From contig JAQYTG010000002.1 in assembly GCA_028724905.1 (NCBI GenBank), positions 62,001 to 126,000 of the forward strand: 64,000 nucleotides of DNA, written 5' to 3'. Positions 44,065 to 52,016 of the stretch are shown here, piece after piece; within the stretch, counting starts at the first letter, position 1; each line of letters starts with the position of its first letter. Origin of the DNA: Actinomycetaceae bacterium (GTDB lineage: Bacteria; Actinomycetota; Actinomycetes; Actinomycetales; Actinomycetaceae). The notes beneath the pieces were generated by a model, which saw only the letters and a list, made by a program, of their open reading frames with translations, was not told the DNA's origin and searched no databases. The position numbers and the translations under genes were made by a program.

Positions 44065-44646
44065 TTATTCCTCTTGCGTGGTTGGAGATTTTTCATATTC
44101 TGCCAGTCGCTGCTCTAGCTGGGCGATTTTGCTATCGCGTTCAGCTAGGGCTAGATGCAGCGTCTTGGAATCTTCGCCGCGAGCTAGATCTTCAATGACA
44201 TCGCGCAACTCAGAGCGTACGAAATCGCGGGTGGCCACCTCTCCCAGAGCTAGGCGTAGTGAGGCAATTTCGCGGGTGATATATTCAGTGTCTGCGAGAT
44301 TGCGCTGTGCCACCTGCCGGTCGTTCTGAGCGGTCACTCGATCGCGGTCATCCTGCCTATTTTGAGCGAGCAAAATCAAGGGAGCAGAGTAAGAAGCCTG
44401 CAAAGAGAGCATCAGCGTTAGCGCTGTAAACCCTATCTCTGAGGAGTCGAAACGCAGGCGATCAGGAGCCAAGGAATTCCACGCAATCCAAAGGACGACG
44501 AAAATCGACAGATAGATCAAAAATCTCGGTGTGCCAGTGAAGCGGGCAATCCGTTCGGCGATCACTCCCGTAGCCTCAGAATCCCAGCGGGCGCGTGCAA
44601 TTTTGCGACGGCGTTTGTCCAGTGGCTGATCGAATGAGTTGCTCAT
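44065..44646 (-). CDS. DUF1003 membrane protein
   Basis: Member of the DUF1003 family, function unknown. The 193 residues have a basic N-terminus, the family pattern RIARFTGTPRFLIYLSIFVV followed by WIAWNSLAP, a second hydrophobic segment (FTALTLMLSLQASYSAPLIL) leading into LLAQNRQDDRDR, and a C-terminal helix with coiled-coil character (DSKIAQLEQRLAEYEKS). The start overlaps the preceding stop by 4 bp (ATGA), so translation is coupled to the MgtE-N/CBS gene. The same pair occurs in many actinobacteria, which suggests joint work in magnesium or membrane homeostasis (inference). Confidence 0.9.
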   Translation of the reverse strand: MSNSFDQPLDKRRRKIARARWDSEATGVIAERIARFTGTPRFLIYLSIFVVLWIAWNSLAPDRLRFDSSEIGFTALTLMLSLQASYSAPLILLAQNRQDDRDRVTAQNDRQVAQRNLADTEYITREIASLRLALGEVATRDFVRSELRDVIEDLARGEDSKTLHLALAERDSKIAQLEQRLAEYEKSPTTQEE

Positions 44647-46157
44647 GCTGGCTCACCTCCTTGTTCGTGATAGCGCTGATCGTGACGGCTTTCGTTGTGG
44701 TGGTTCTTGTCGTGATGGCTCGGGGCGTGACGGTGCTGTGCGGAGTGGCTCATCTCAGTTTCAGGATATCGACTGTGCTCCTCGGGATTGTGAGCCACCA
44801 TATCTTCGGCGTCGTTCTCCTTGGAATGGCTGCCGTAGCGAGCGTCCACAGCTCTATCTAGCAGGGTTTCATCTACGTCACGCCAGTGTTCGGGGAGCAA
44901 ATGATCGAGCACGTCGTCCACGGAGACGGCGCCGAGCAGCATCTCGTCGTCTACCACTGGGATTGAGGTGAGATTGTAAGTGGCCAGCAGACGGGTGACG
45001 CGGCCAATTCCATCTTCTGGAGCTACCGGCTCAATGTCGGTGTCGAGGATGCGCCCGATCATGTAGCTGGGCGATTCGCGCAGCAAACGCTGAATATGCA
45101 CCACCCCTAAGAACTTCCCAGTGGGAGTTTCAAGTGGAGGGCGGCAGACGAACACCATTGAAGCGAGAGCAGGGGGAATATCGGAACGCTGTGCATGGGC
45201 GAGAGCAGTAGCTACAGTCGCGTCAGGTGGGAGCACGATAGGTTCCGTCGTCATCAAACCACCGGCAGTGCGCTCCCCGTAGCTCATCAGTCGCCGCACA
45301 TCTTCTGCTTCTTCAGGTAGCATCCGCGAGAGCAAAATTTCAGCCTGTGCTCCTGGAAGTTCGGCAACAAGGTCTGCGGCGTCATCGGGTTGCATCACTT
45401 CCAGCACGTCAGCTGCGCGATCCACGCTCAGTCCGGAGACGATCGTCACTCGTTCGTCGTCGCCGAGTTCTTCTAGCACATCGGCCAGCCGGTCATCCTC
45501 AAGGTGGCGAGCCACGGAGATCAAACGTTCGTGCGGTAGTTCTCGCAGCACATCCGCTACGTCAGGAGCTTTCATGTCTGCCAGCTGCGCTACGAGGGTG
45601 TCTGCCCCCTGGCTCGCCACAGTGGAATTTAAACCGCTGACGGCGCTGACGGGCACGATCATCGTCTTACCGGCGTCTTTCGAGCCTTTTTTCATACGTA
45701 TGAAGAGGTCTGTGAGCCGCCATTCGCGCAGGCGAATCTGCTCGATGGCTACGTCTTCCACGATGGCTGTGCCTGAGCCATCGCGCAGAACCACCTCTCG
45801 ATCAAGAAGTTCACCGACGACGAGCGTCTCCACGGAACGCTGGGTAAAACGCCGAATATTCATCAGTCCGGTGGTGATCACCTGGCCGCTCTCCATCGCC
45901 GTCACGCGAGTGAGTGGCATAAATACCCGCCGTTTGCCCACCACCTCTACCACCAAACCGACGGCTAAGGGATTGCCTTTGAGCTGAAAAGCCACGACGA
46001 CGTCTTTGACGCGCCCGATACGATCTCCGATGGGATCAAATACGTCTGCGCCGGCAAGGCGCCCCACAAATGCGCGTCCTCCCCGCGGGCTGGTGCCACG
46101 GAGAGCGGAATGTGAGTGATGAGTTTGCGTGTGAGAGTTGATGCGCGCTGTCGGCAT
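44643..46157 (-). CDS. Soluble MgtE-N / CBS / PRC-barrel protein
   Basis: Resembles the cytosolic part of the MgtE magnesium channel but has no membrane domain. Order in 504 residues: PRC-barrel-like region (about 28-165: GADVFDPIGDRIGRVKDVVV), MgtE N-domain of helical repeats (about 185-300: ADVLRELPHERL, ADVLEVMQPDDAADLV), and paired CBS domains (about 305-430: TAGGLMTTEPIVLPPD, LLATYNLTSIPVVDDE). A His-rich tail follows (about 12 His in the last 50 residues), built from drifting repeats. It may sense Mg2+ or nucleotide. GGGGAGG precedes the ATG. It is coupled to DUF1003 by an ATGA overlap. Confidence 0.88.
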   Translation of the reverse strand: MPTARINSHTQTHHSHSALRGTSPRGGRAFVGRLAGADVFDPIGDRIGRVKDVVVAFQLKGNPLAVGLVVEVVGKRRVFMPLTRVTAMESGQVITTGLMNIRRFTQRSVETLVVGELLDREVVLRDGSGTAIVEDVAIEQIRLREWRLTDLFIRMKKGSKDAGKTMIVPVSAVSGLNSTVASQGADTLVAQLADMKAPDVADVLRELPHERLISVARHLEDDRLADVLEELGDDERVTIVSGLSVDRAADVLEVMQPDDAADLVAELPGAQAEILLSRMLPEEAEDVRRLMSYGERTAGGLMTTEPIVLPPDATVATALAHAQRSDIPPALASMVFVCRPPLETPTGKFLGVVHIQRLLRESPSYMIGRILDTDIEPVAPEDGIGRVTRLLATYNLTSIPVVDDEMLLGAVSVDDVLDHLLPEHWRDVDETLLDRAVDARYGSHSKENDAEDMVAHNPEEHSRYPETEMSHSAQHRHAPSHHDKNHHNESRHDQRYHEQGGEPA

Positions 46158-46315
46158 ACGGCCTCCCCTCAGGTAGTCTGGCAGTGCCCTGCAGTCATTT
46201 CATTATGTCACAGTGCTCGCGCTCAGGAGCGGGCACAAATGGTAGCTGCTGCCATCTGCGCCCGCAGACGCAGCACGCTTGATGTAGCAGCTACGCTGTT
46301 CGGATGTGCTGTGTT

Positions 46316-47956
46316 TTATTCGGAGAGCAGCTTAGCGATCCAGGCTTCGACGTCCTCTACAGTGCGCGGAATCGCCTCTGAAATGCGCTCAGCTCCATGA
46401 TCTGTGATCACGATATCATCCTCGATGCGCACCCCAATTCCGCGAAAGCGCTCAGGAACTTTCATGTCGTCAGCGCGAAAATACAGGCCTGGCTCGATCG
46501 TAAAAACCATCCCTGGTTGCAAGATGGCATCTTGGTAGAGCTCAGCTCTGGCTTGGGCGCAGTCGTGGACGTCAATGCCGAGATGGTGAGACGTGCCATG
46601 CGGCATCCAACGGCGGTGATACTGGCCACCATCGGCAGCGAGGCTCTCCTGAGCGCTCACCGGCAGCAGCCCCCACTCATCAAGACGGTGCGCGATCACC
46701 TCCATAGCTGCATTGTGAACGTCTCGAAAGCGCACTCCAGGCTCATTAGCTTTAGCTAGCGCAGCCTCGCACGCATCCAACACTGCTTGATATACCTGGC
46801 GTTGCGTCTGACTGAAGTGCCCATTGACTGGAAGAGTGCGGGTGATGTCGGCGGTGTAGAGGGAGTCGAGTTCGGCACCGGCGTCAATCAGTACCAGATC
46901 GCCGTCACGCACCCTGCCATCGTTGTCTGTCCAGTGTAAAGTATTGGCATGGTTCCCGCTGGCGACGATAGTTTCGTACCCCAAACCGTTGCCCTCTTCG
47001 CGGGCTTTGGCAACGAATGCCCCTTCGAGCACTCGTTCTCCACGCCAGTGTGAAAGTGCTCGCGGAAAAGCACGGATCATATCTGCGAAGCCCTGTGCCG
47101 TCACCTCGACGGCTTGGCGCATTTGATCAATTTCCCACGAGTCTTTGATAAGGCGCATTTCAGAGGAGAACTCAGCGAGTTCCGCGTCAGCCTGCTCGTA
47201 TGTGGTGCCTGAACTCTCGTGAGGAGCCAGACCATTCTGGCTGCGCAGTTCGGCTACGAGCGCTTCTGTCGCGGTATCAGATTGCGGTATGACGCGCAGC
47301 TGCACAGATCCAGCGCCCGTGCCGAGATCTTTAGCCAGATCATCACGCAAAGAATCAATGTGTTTCACTCTGATTCCAGTAGAGGTACTCATATCTTCAG
47401 CGCTCGGGCGCGCTCCCACCCAGAATTCTCCGTGCCGAGGATCTGCGTAAAACTCTTCGCTGGAGCGAGAAGCCCGAGGATGAAAATACAAGATAGCTTC
47501 ATGTGTGGGGGTGACTGCATCGCACCTGGCGCAGCTATCACCGTGGGTAGCGGCTGGCTCGCCCGCAGCGGCAGTATGATCTGCTGCGTCAAGAATCGGG
47601 TGCAACACAAGTACGGCTCCAGGTTCATGCTCTGCACCAAGACCTGTGAAATAGGAAAAGGCCGAATGAGCGCGGAAACGGTAGTCGGTGTCGTTTGAGC
47701 GTGCCTGTAGATCTCCTGCGGGGATAACGATGCGTTCCCCGACAAAACGCTCTCCTAATTTTGCTCGGCGGAGTGCGGTGAAATCCGCTACCTCCATCCG
47801 CTGATCCCCTGCGGGGCGTGGCCCCCAGTCCTCACCGATGAATGTGCGAAATTCCTGGCTGTGAGGCTGCCGTGTGCGGTTTTCTCCGCGCTGTGCCAAA
47901 CTTTGCGGAGGCTCGTTGCGCGTCTCGTCTGTGTGGCTGTGAACGTTTTCTTTCAT
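46316..47956 (-). CDS. pepP: Xaa-Pro aminopeptidase (aminopeptidase P)
   Basis: M24B metallopeptidase that removes an N-terminal residue before proline. The 546 residues have an N-terminal AMP_N domain (RRAKLGERF, FSYFTGLGAEHEPGAVLVL) and a pita-bread catalytic domain with LIDAGAELDSLYTADITRT (two metal Asp), HGTSHHLGIDVHD (metal His), IEPGLYF and GVRIEDD (metal Glu). An Ala/His/Cys-rich insert of about 25 residues breaks the AMP_N domain. No Shine-Dalgarno sequence is seen. CATAAT ends 6 nt before the ATG, suggesting a leaderless transcript. Confidence 0.94.
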   Translation of the reverse strand: MKENVHSHTDETRNEPPQSLAQRGENRTRQPHSQEFRTFIGEDWGPRPAGDQRMEVADFTALRRAKLGERFVGERIVIPAGDLQARSNDTDYRFRAHSAFSYFTGLGAEHEPGAVLVLHPILDAADHTAAAGEPAATHGDSCARCDAVTPTHEAILYFHPRASRSSEEFYADPRHGEFWVGARPSAEDMSTSTGIRVKHIDSLRDDLAKDLGTGAGSVQLRVIPQSDTATEALVAELRSQNGLAPHESSGTTYEQADAELAEFSSEMRLIKDSWEIDQMRQAVEVTAQGFADMIRAFPRALSHWRGERVLEGAFVAKAREEGNGLGYETIVASGNHANTLHWTDNDGRVRDGDLVLIDAGAELDSLYTADITRTLPVNGHFSQTQRQVYQAVLDACEAALAKANEPGVRFRDVHNAAMEVIAHRLDEWGLLPVSAQESLAADGGQYHRRWMPHGTSHHLGIDVHDCAQARAELYQDAILQPGMVFTIEPGLYFRADDMKVPERFRGIGVRIEDDIVITDHGAERISEAIPRTVEDVEAWIAKLLSE

Positions 47957-48329
47957 AGTCTGATTATGGCACTATCTGCTGAGCTTAGCCCCTCTCAGGG
48001 CAGAGTATTTCCGGCGAGTGCTGATAAGGCGGGCATTGATAAGGCGAGTGCTTGATAAGGCGAGCGTTAGTAAAGTCGCTCAGAACAATTTTATTGGTGC
48101 TCGTATGGCTGGGCTTGGCGCTCGCAGCTAGGTGCTCGGAGGCGGGGTATTTGAATGCCGGTACCCGTAGGTTGGATTTGGCAGCTGCGGCTGAGATTGG
48201 TACGAACGGCTGAGATTGTGCCCGCAGCCGAGATAAACACGAACGGCCGAGATAAAGGACTAACGATTTGGAATCGGCATCAGGGCGGAGATTGGCATGA
48301 GAGTGGTTGTCTGGGAGTAGACTGGTCGG
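47957..48329. repeat. Divergent gap with repeated words
   Basis: At 48021-48068 the word 'gataaggcg(g/a)g' occurs three times, and from 48190 to 48290 'acgaacggc(t/c)gagat' recurs. The plus-strand -10 box TAGACT (48318-48323) and the minus-strand CATAAT (47963-47968) serve the flanking genes. No gene is seen. Confidence 0.55.
48318..48323 (+). promoter_or_regulatory. -10 box for a leaderless PHP-gene transcript
   Basis: TAGACT ends exactly 6 nt before ATG 48330. The same hexamer stands 7 nt before the prfB GTG. Confidence 0.45.
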
Positions 48330-49214
48330 ATGAAGATAGATTTGCATACACATTCAAATGCCTCCGACGGTACCGATGATCCCGCCGCTATGCCAGAGCT
48401 TGCGCGCGCTGCAGGGTTGGACGTTTTTGCACTGACGGATCACGATACTGTAGCGGGTTGGGCAGCGAGCGAGATAACGGCGTCACAAACAAAAATAACT
48501 CTGGTGCGGGGTATGGAGATCACCTCTCACTACCGCGTCGATCCAGCGGAGCATCCGCACGGAAAAGATCGCGTGAGCGTGCATATGCTGGGATACCTGT
48601 TTAATCCAGATCATCCTGATATTCGTGGGCATATTGCTGCCATAAAAACGAGTAGGGAAGATCGTGCAAAAGAAATTGTAGAGCGGGTGAGCCGCGACTA
48701 TCCGATCTCTTGGGAAGATGTGCAACGCCAGTGTGAGCCAGGTGCGCCCGTCGGTAGGCCGCACATCGCAGATGCTCTGGTAGCTGCGGGTGTGGCAGCT
48801 GATCGCAGCGCTGTTTTTCGCACGATCCTTAGCTCCGATTCCCCCTATTATGTGCCGACTGTTTCGCCATTGGCCACCACAGCCGTGCAATGGATAGTAG
48901 CGGCAGGAGGAAAAGCAGTGGTGGCACACCCGAAAGCTCGCTCTCGCGGAAACTATCTGCCTGATGCCGCTTTTGGCCAGCTGCGGGATGCGGGACTATT
49001 CGGGGTGGAGGTCTATCACCGCGACAACTCCGAGTCTGAGCGTGGCCCGCTGGAGAAGCTCGCTCAGAGCCTCGGCCTGCGTATTTTCGGCTCAAGTGAC
49101 TATCACGGCACGGGGAAGCCGAACCGCATGGGAGAGAATCTCACTAGTCCGCAGGTATATAGGGAGCTGATTGAGGGTGCTTTTCTTCCGGTGATTGCGC
49201 CGCAAACTCCGTAG
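48330..49214 (+). CDS. PHP domain phosphoesterase
   Basis: Metal-dependent phosphoesterase of the PHP family, nearest in pattern to the YciV/TrpH group that removes the 3' phosphate of nucleoside 3',5'-bisphosphates or acts on RNA 5' ends. The 294 residues carry the metal-ligand motifs DLHTHSNASDGT, LTDHDTVAG, RGMEITSHY, GRPHIADAL, VVAHPKAR and GSSDYHGTGK. The length is normal (about 280-300). There is no ribosome binding site; a -10 box sits 6 nt upstream. It is convergent with the DEAD-box gene. Confidence 0.9.
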   Translation: MKIDLHTHSNASDGTDDPAAMPELARAAGLDVFALTDHDTVAGWAASEITASQTKITLVRGMEITSHYRVDPAEHPHGKDRVSVHMLGYLFNPDHPDIRGHIAAIKTSREDRAKEIVERVSRDYPISWEDVQRQCEPGAPVGRPHIADALVAAGVAADRSAVFRTILSSDSPYYVPTVSPLATTAVQWIVAAGGKAVVAHPKARSRGNYLPDAAFGQLRDAGLFGVEVYHRDNSESERGPLEKLAQSLGLRIFGSSDYHGTGKPNRMGENLTSPQVYRELIEGAFLPVIAPQTP

Positions 49215-49454
49215 ATGCCGTGAGAGCTATCGCGCCGCGACCGCGTGGGATCCCGCAATCCGCACACCCCGCAGCCCGCAATGCGCACAACCCACAATCC
49301 GCAACCCGCAACTGGCGATGTGTGGGATCCCGCAACGTGCATACCCCGCAACTGGCGATGTGCGGGAGGCTAGCGCAGCGATGTGGAGGAACCGATGCAG
49401 CGATATGGAGGAGCTGGCGTAGCGATGTACAGGAGCCGAGCGGTGCAGTTGCGA
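49215..49454. repeat. Direct repeats between PHP and DEAD-box genes
   Basis: A 23-bp stretch at 49305-49327 is repeated at 49345-49367 with one difference (offset 40). Around it 'cccgcaa(t/c)' and 'gcagcgat(a/g)tggaggag' words recur. No gene is seen. Confidence 0.65.
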
Positions 49455-51077
49455 TCAGTGCTCCTGCCGATTAATTCTGCGGCGCTGACGGCGCGCCCGC
49501 TGTGGTTTGGCTTCAGATTTTGTCTCTGCCTGCTGCCTAGGATGCTGAGGGCGCTGAGAGTTGCCCTCTTGCCCGCTGCGGGATGTGCCCGTGGCCGAGG
49601 TGTGAGTGCGTGTGCGACGCCGAGGGCGGCCAGTGCGTTCGGACTGGTTCCTGGCACGGCGGGTTCCTGAATGGCGAGCACCCGAATGGCGGATACCGGT
49701 TTCACCGAGGTCTTCCAGTTCTTCGGCATCAAGCCCAGCACGTTTTCGCTCGCTCTTGGGAAGGCGTCCGGTGACGTCACGCGGAATATCGACATCAGTG
49801 TAGAGGTGATCCGAGGTGTGATACGTCTCCACAGGTTCGGGCATTCCGAGATTGAGCTGTGCGTTGATCATGGCCCAACGCGGGGTATCCTCCCAGTCTA
49901 CAAAGGTGATTGCAGTGCCAGTGTGCCCCGCGCGGCCAGTGCGTCCAATGCGGTGCACATACGTTTTCTCATCTTCAGGGCACTGGTAATTGATCACGTG
50001 GGTGACGTCTTCTACGTCGATACCTCGGGCAGCCACATCAGTGGCCACTAGCACGTCAATTTTCCCTTTACGGAAAGCTCGCAGTGCTTGCTCGCGTGCT
50101 CCCTGGCTCAGGTCTCCATGCAAGGCTCCGACAGCAAAACCACGGTATTTCAGCTCGTCGGTGAGTTTAGCTGCTGAGCGTTTCGTCTTGGTGAAGATGA
50201 TAGTGAGGCCACGGCCACGAGCTTGCAAAATCCGTGCCACTACTTCGTCTTTATTGAGCTGATGGACGCGGTACACCACCTGTTTCGTGGTGAGCACCGT
50301 GGCGGAATCGTCGTGGGGATCTTGAGCGCGAATATGCGTGGGGCGGCTCATATAGCGCCGTGCCATAGCGATGACGGCACCTGGCATCGTCGCAGAGAAA
50401 AGCATCGTGTGTCGAGTCTCAGGCGTAGCGGCAAGAATTTTTTCGACGTCTTCGAGGAATCCCAAATCGAGCATTTCATCTGCTTCGTCGAGCACGACCA
50501 CCCGTATGTGCGAAAGATCAAGTATGCGGTGACGCATCAAATCAATGAGACGCCCTGGTGTGCCGACGACGATTTCGGCTCCTTGCTGCAGAGCTTCCAC
50601 CTGAGGCTCGTAAGCGCGCCCGCCGTAGACGTCTGCAATTCGGATGTGACGTTTGGCAGCGGCGTCACGCAAATCCCCAGCTACTTGTTTGGTGAGTTCG
50701 CGTGTGGGAAGCACAACTAATCCCTGTGGACGGCCTTGGAGTTCTCCCAATTCTTCCCAGCCAGGCTCATCCGGTCCGATGACCCGTTCCAGCATTGGAA
50801 TACCAAAACCAAGAGTCTTCCCCGTGCCAGTTTTAGCTTGGCCAATGATGTCTGCGCCTTTGAGCGCGATAGGCAGTGTGAGTGCTTGAATAGGGAAAGG
50901 GCGGGTGATTCCTTTGTCTGCGAGAGCTGCCACGATTGGTCCGGATACGCCGTAATCAGCGAACGTAGCGCCATCGAGGTTCAGTGCCTCTGCACTGCCT
51001 GCAATATCTGCTGGAGCTTCGTCTGCTGAGGGTATATGCGCCGCAGAAACGTCTGCAATTCCGGAATGTTGATTCAT
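49455..51077 (-). CDS. DEAD-box RNA helicase
   Basis: ATP-dependent RNA helicase, RhlE/CshA-like. The 540 residues show the Q motif (FADYGVSGPIVAALADKGIT), AKTGTGKT (motif I), PTRELTKQ (Ia), DEADEMLDLGF (II), SATMP (III) and HRIGRTGRAG (VI). The last 80 residues form a basic Arg/Gln-rich tail typical for RNA binding, with repeats such as HSGARHSGTRRARNQ. Order with DUF3107 and AdnAB matches the mycobacterial region (rhlE, TB9.4, adnA, adnB), supporting vertical inheritance. No clear ribosome binding site is seen before ATG 51077. Confidence 0.94.
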   Translation of the reverse strand: MNQHSGIADVSAAHIPSADEAPADIAGSAEALNLDGATFADYGVSGPIVAALADKGITRPFPIQALTLPIALKGADIIGQAKTGTGKTLGFGIPMLERVIGPDEPGWEELGELQGRPQGLVVLPTRELTKQVAGDLRDAAAKRHIRIADVYGGRAYEPQVEALQQGAEIVVGTPGRLIDLMRHRILDLSHIRVVVLDEADEMLDLGFLEDVEKILAATPETRHTMLFSATMPGAVIAMARRYMSRPTHIRAQDPHDDSATVLTTKQVVYRVHQLNKDEVVARILQARGRGLTIIFTKTKRSAAKLTDELKYRGFAVGALHGDLSQGAREQALRAFRKGKIDVLVATDVAARGIDVEDVTHVINYQCPEDEKTYVHRIGRTGRAGHTGTAITFVDWEDTPRWAMINAQLNLGMPEPVETYHTSDHLYTDVDIPRDVTGRLPKSERKRAGLDAEELEDLGETGIRHSGARHSGTRRARNQSERTGRPRRRTRTHTSATGTSRSGQEGNSQRPQHPRQQAETKSEAKPQRARRQRRRINRQEH

Positions 51078-51408
51078 CTATTGATACACCTTTTACTTTT
51101 ACGTCTCTTATCTTCTTTTGTTTGCTGTGGCAGCTGGGAGTGCTTGTGCTCGTGACGTCACTCTCTGTGCTGAGTTTCTATGCACGCCTAGGTTGCACGG
51201 CTGGGTGATCTAGACTAACTGCGTCTGTCTATCATTGCGGCCGCTGAGACTATTCGGAGCCGTGGACGCACGCCTCCATTTGGCTGGCACCCATCTACTC
51301 GGCAATGCCACGCTATTCACATGGAATGACTCTAATTCTACGCTATCTGGGTGAAAATTAAACAGCGCCGCTACGAAGACGGCGCTGCTGGCTGCTAAGT
51401 GAGACGTT
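51078..51408. other. Gap between DUF3107 and DEAD-box gene
   Basis: It contains the DUF3107 terminator (51363-51387) and presumably the DEAD-box promoter. No gene is seen. Confidence 0.45.
51363..51387 (-). terminator. DUF3107 terminator
   Basis: On the minus strand an 8-bp GC-rich stem (CAGCGCCG/CGGCGCTG, 9-nt loop) is followed by TTTAATTTT, 22 bp after the DUF3107 stop. It is a classic intrinsic terminator. Confidence 0.75.
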
Positions 51409-51633
51409 TTAGACAAAACCGAAGCCCACGCGGTGTTGCTCCGCTTTTGCGATTTTGAGGTATCCAAGCGCCTGGATGGGGACGAGTACCCGAGCGCCGT
51501 CAGAGCCTGTGAGCTCAAGTGTGTCACCCTCAGTAATTTTTTGCTTCACGAGATCGACGAGAGCATCTGCCGTCATATCGACGTCTAGCTGAACAGGGGC
51601 GCCACCATCTCGAATTCCTATATTGATTTCCAC
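51409..51633 (-). CDS. DUF3107 family protein
   Basis: Small protein of 74 residues, conserved in actinobacteria (TB9.4 of Mycobacterium) beside the AdnAB region. Function unknown. It reads MEINIGIRDG, then QLDVDMTADALVDLVKQKI and the conserved ending VPIQALGYLKIA...VGFGFV. The start is GTG at 51633 with AGGAGAG 5 nt upstream. It is monocistronic with its own terminator. Confidence 0.9.
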   Translation of the reverse strand: MEINIGIRDGGAPVQLDVDMTADALVDLVKQKITEGDTLELTGSDGARVLVPIQALGYLKIAKAEQHRVGFGFV

Positions 51634-52016
51634 TGTCTCTCCTCAGTCTGCGAGCGCTTTCGCCGCATCCGGTGCATACAATATGGTGCACTTTCGCGTC
51701 AATCTTTGTGCTCGTGCACCGCTACGGCACAGTTTATCGCCCTCGGCGCTGCCCTCTCGAATTTTTTCTCGAAAATTTGCCCCAGGCGTAACCTATGATT
51801 TTTACAGAGAGCAGACGAGGTGTTTGTGGGCTTTTCCCGAGTGATACTTGCGAGTCTGGTGTCACTAGGTGTTTGTGGCTTCTCGTGGATGATATCTGCG
51901 GGCGGATCGTGCATACGCGAAGATCGTGGATGCGGTGATGCGTGCGGCCTGCTAGGCCGACATAGGTGAGTATGTATGGGGAATCTCCGGCGAGATAGAT
52001 GAGAGGCAGAGGAGAT
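51634..52016. repeat. Divergent gap before adnA with direct repeat
   Basis: A stretch starting 'aggtgtttgtgg' near 51819 is repeated about 49 bp further on (near 51868) with several changes over about 35 bp. No gene is seen. The adnA promoter is not obvious. Confidence 0.5.
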
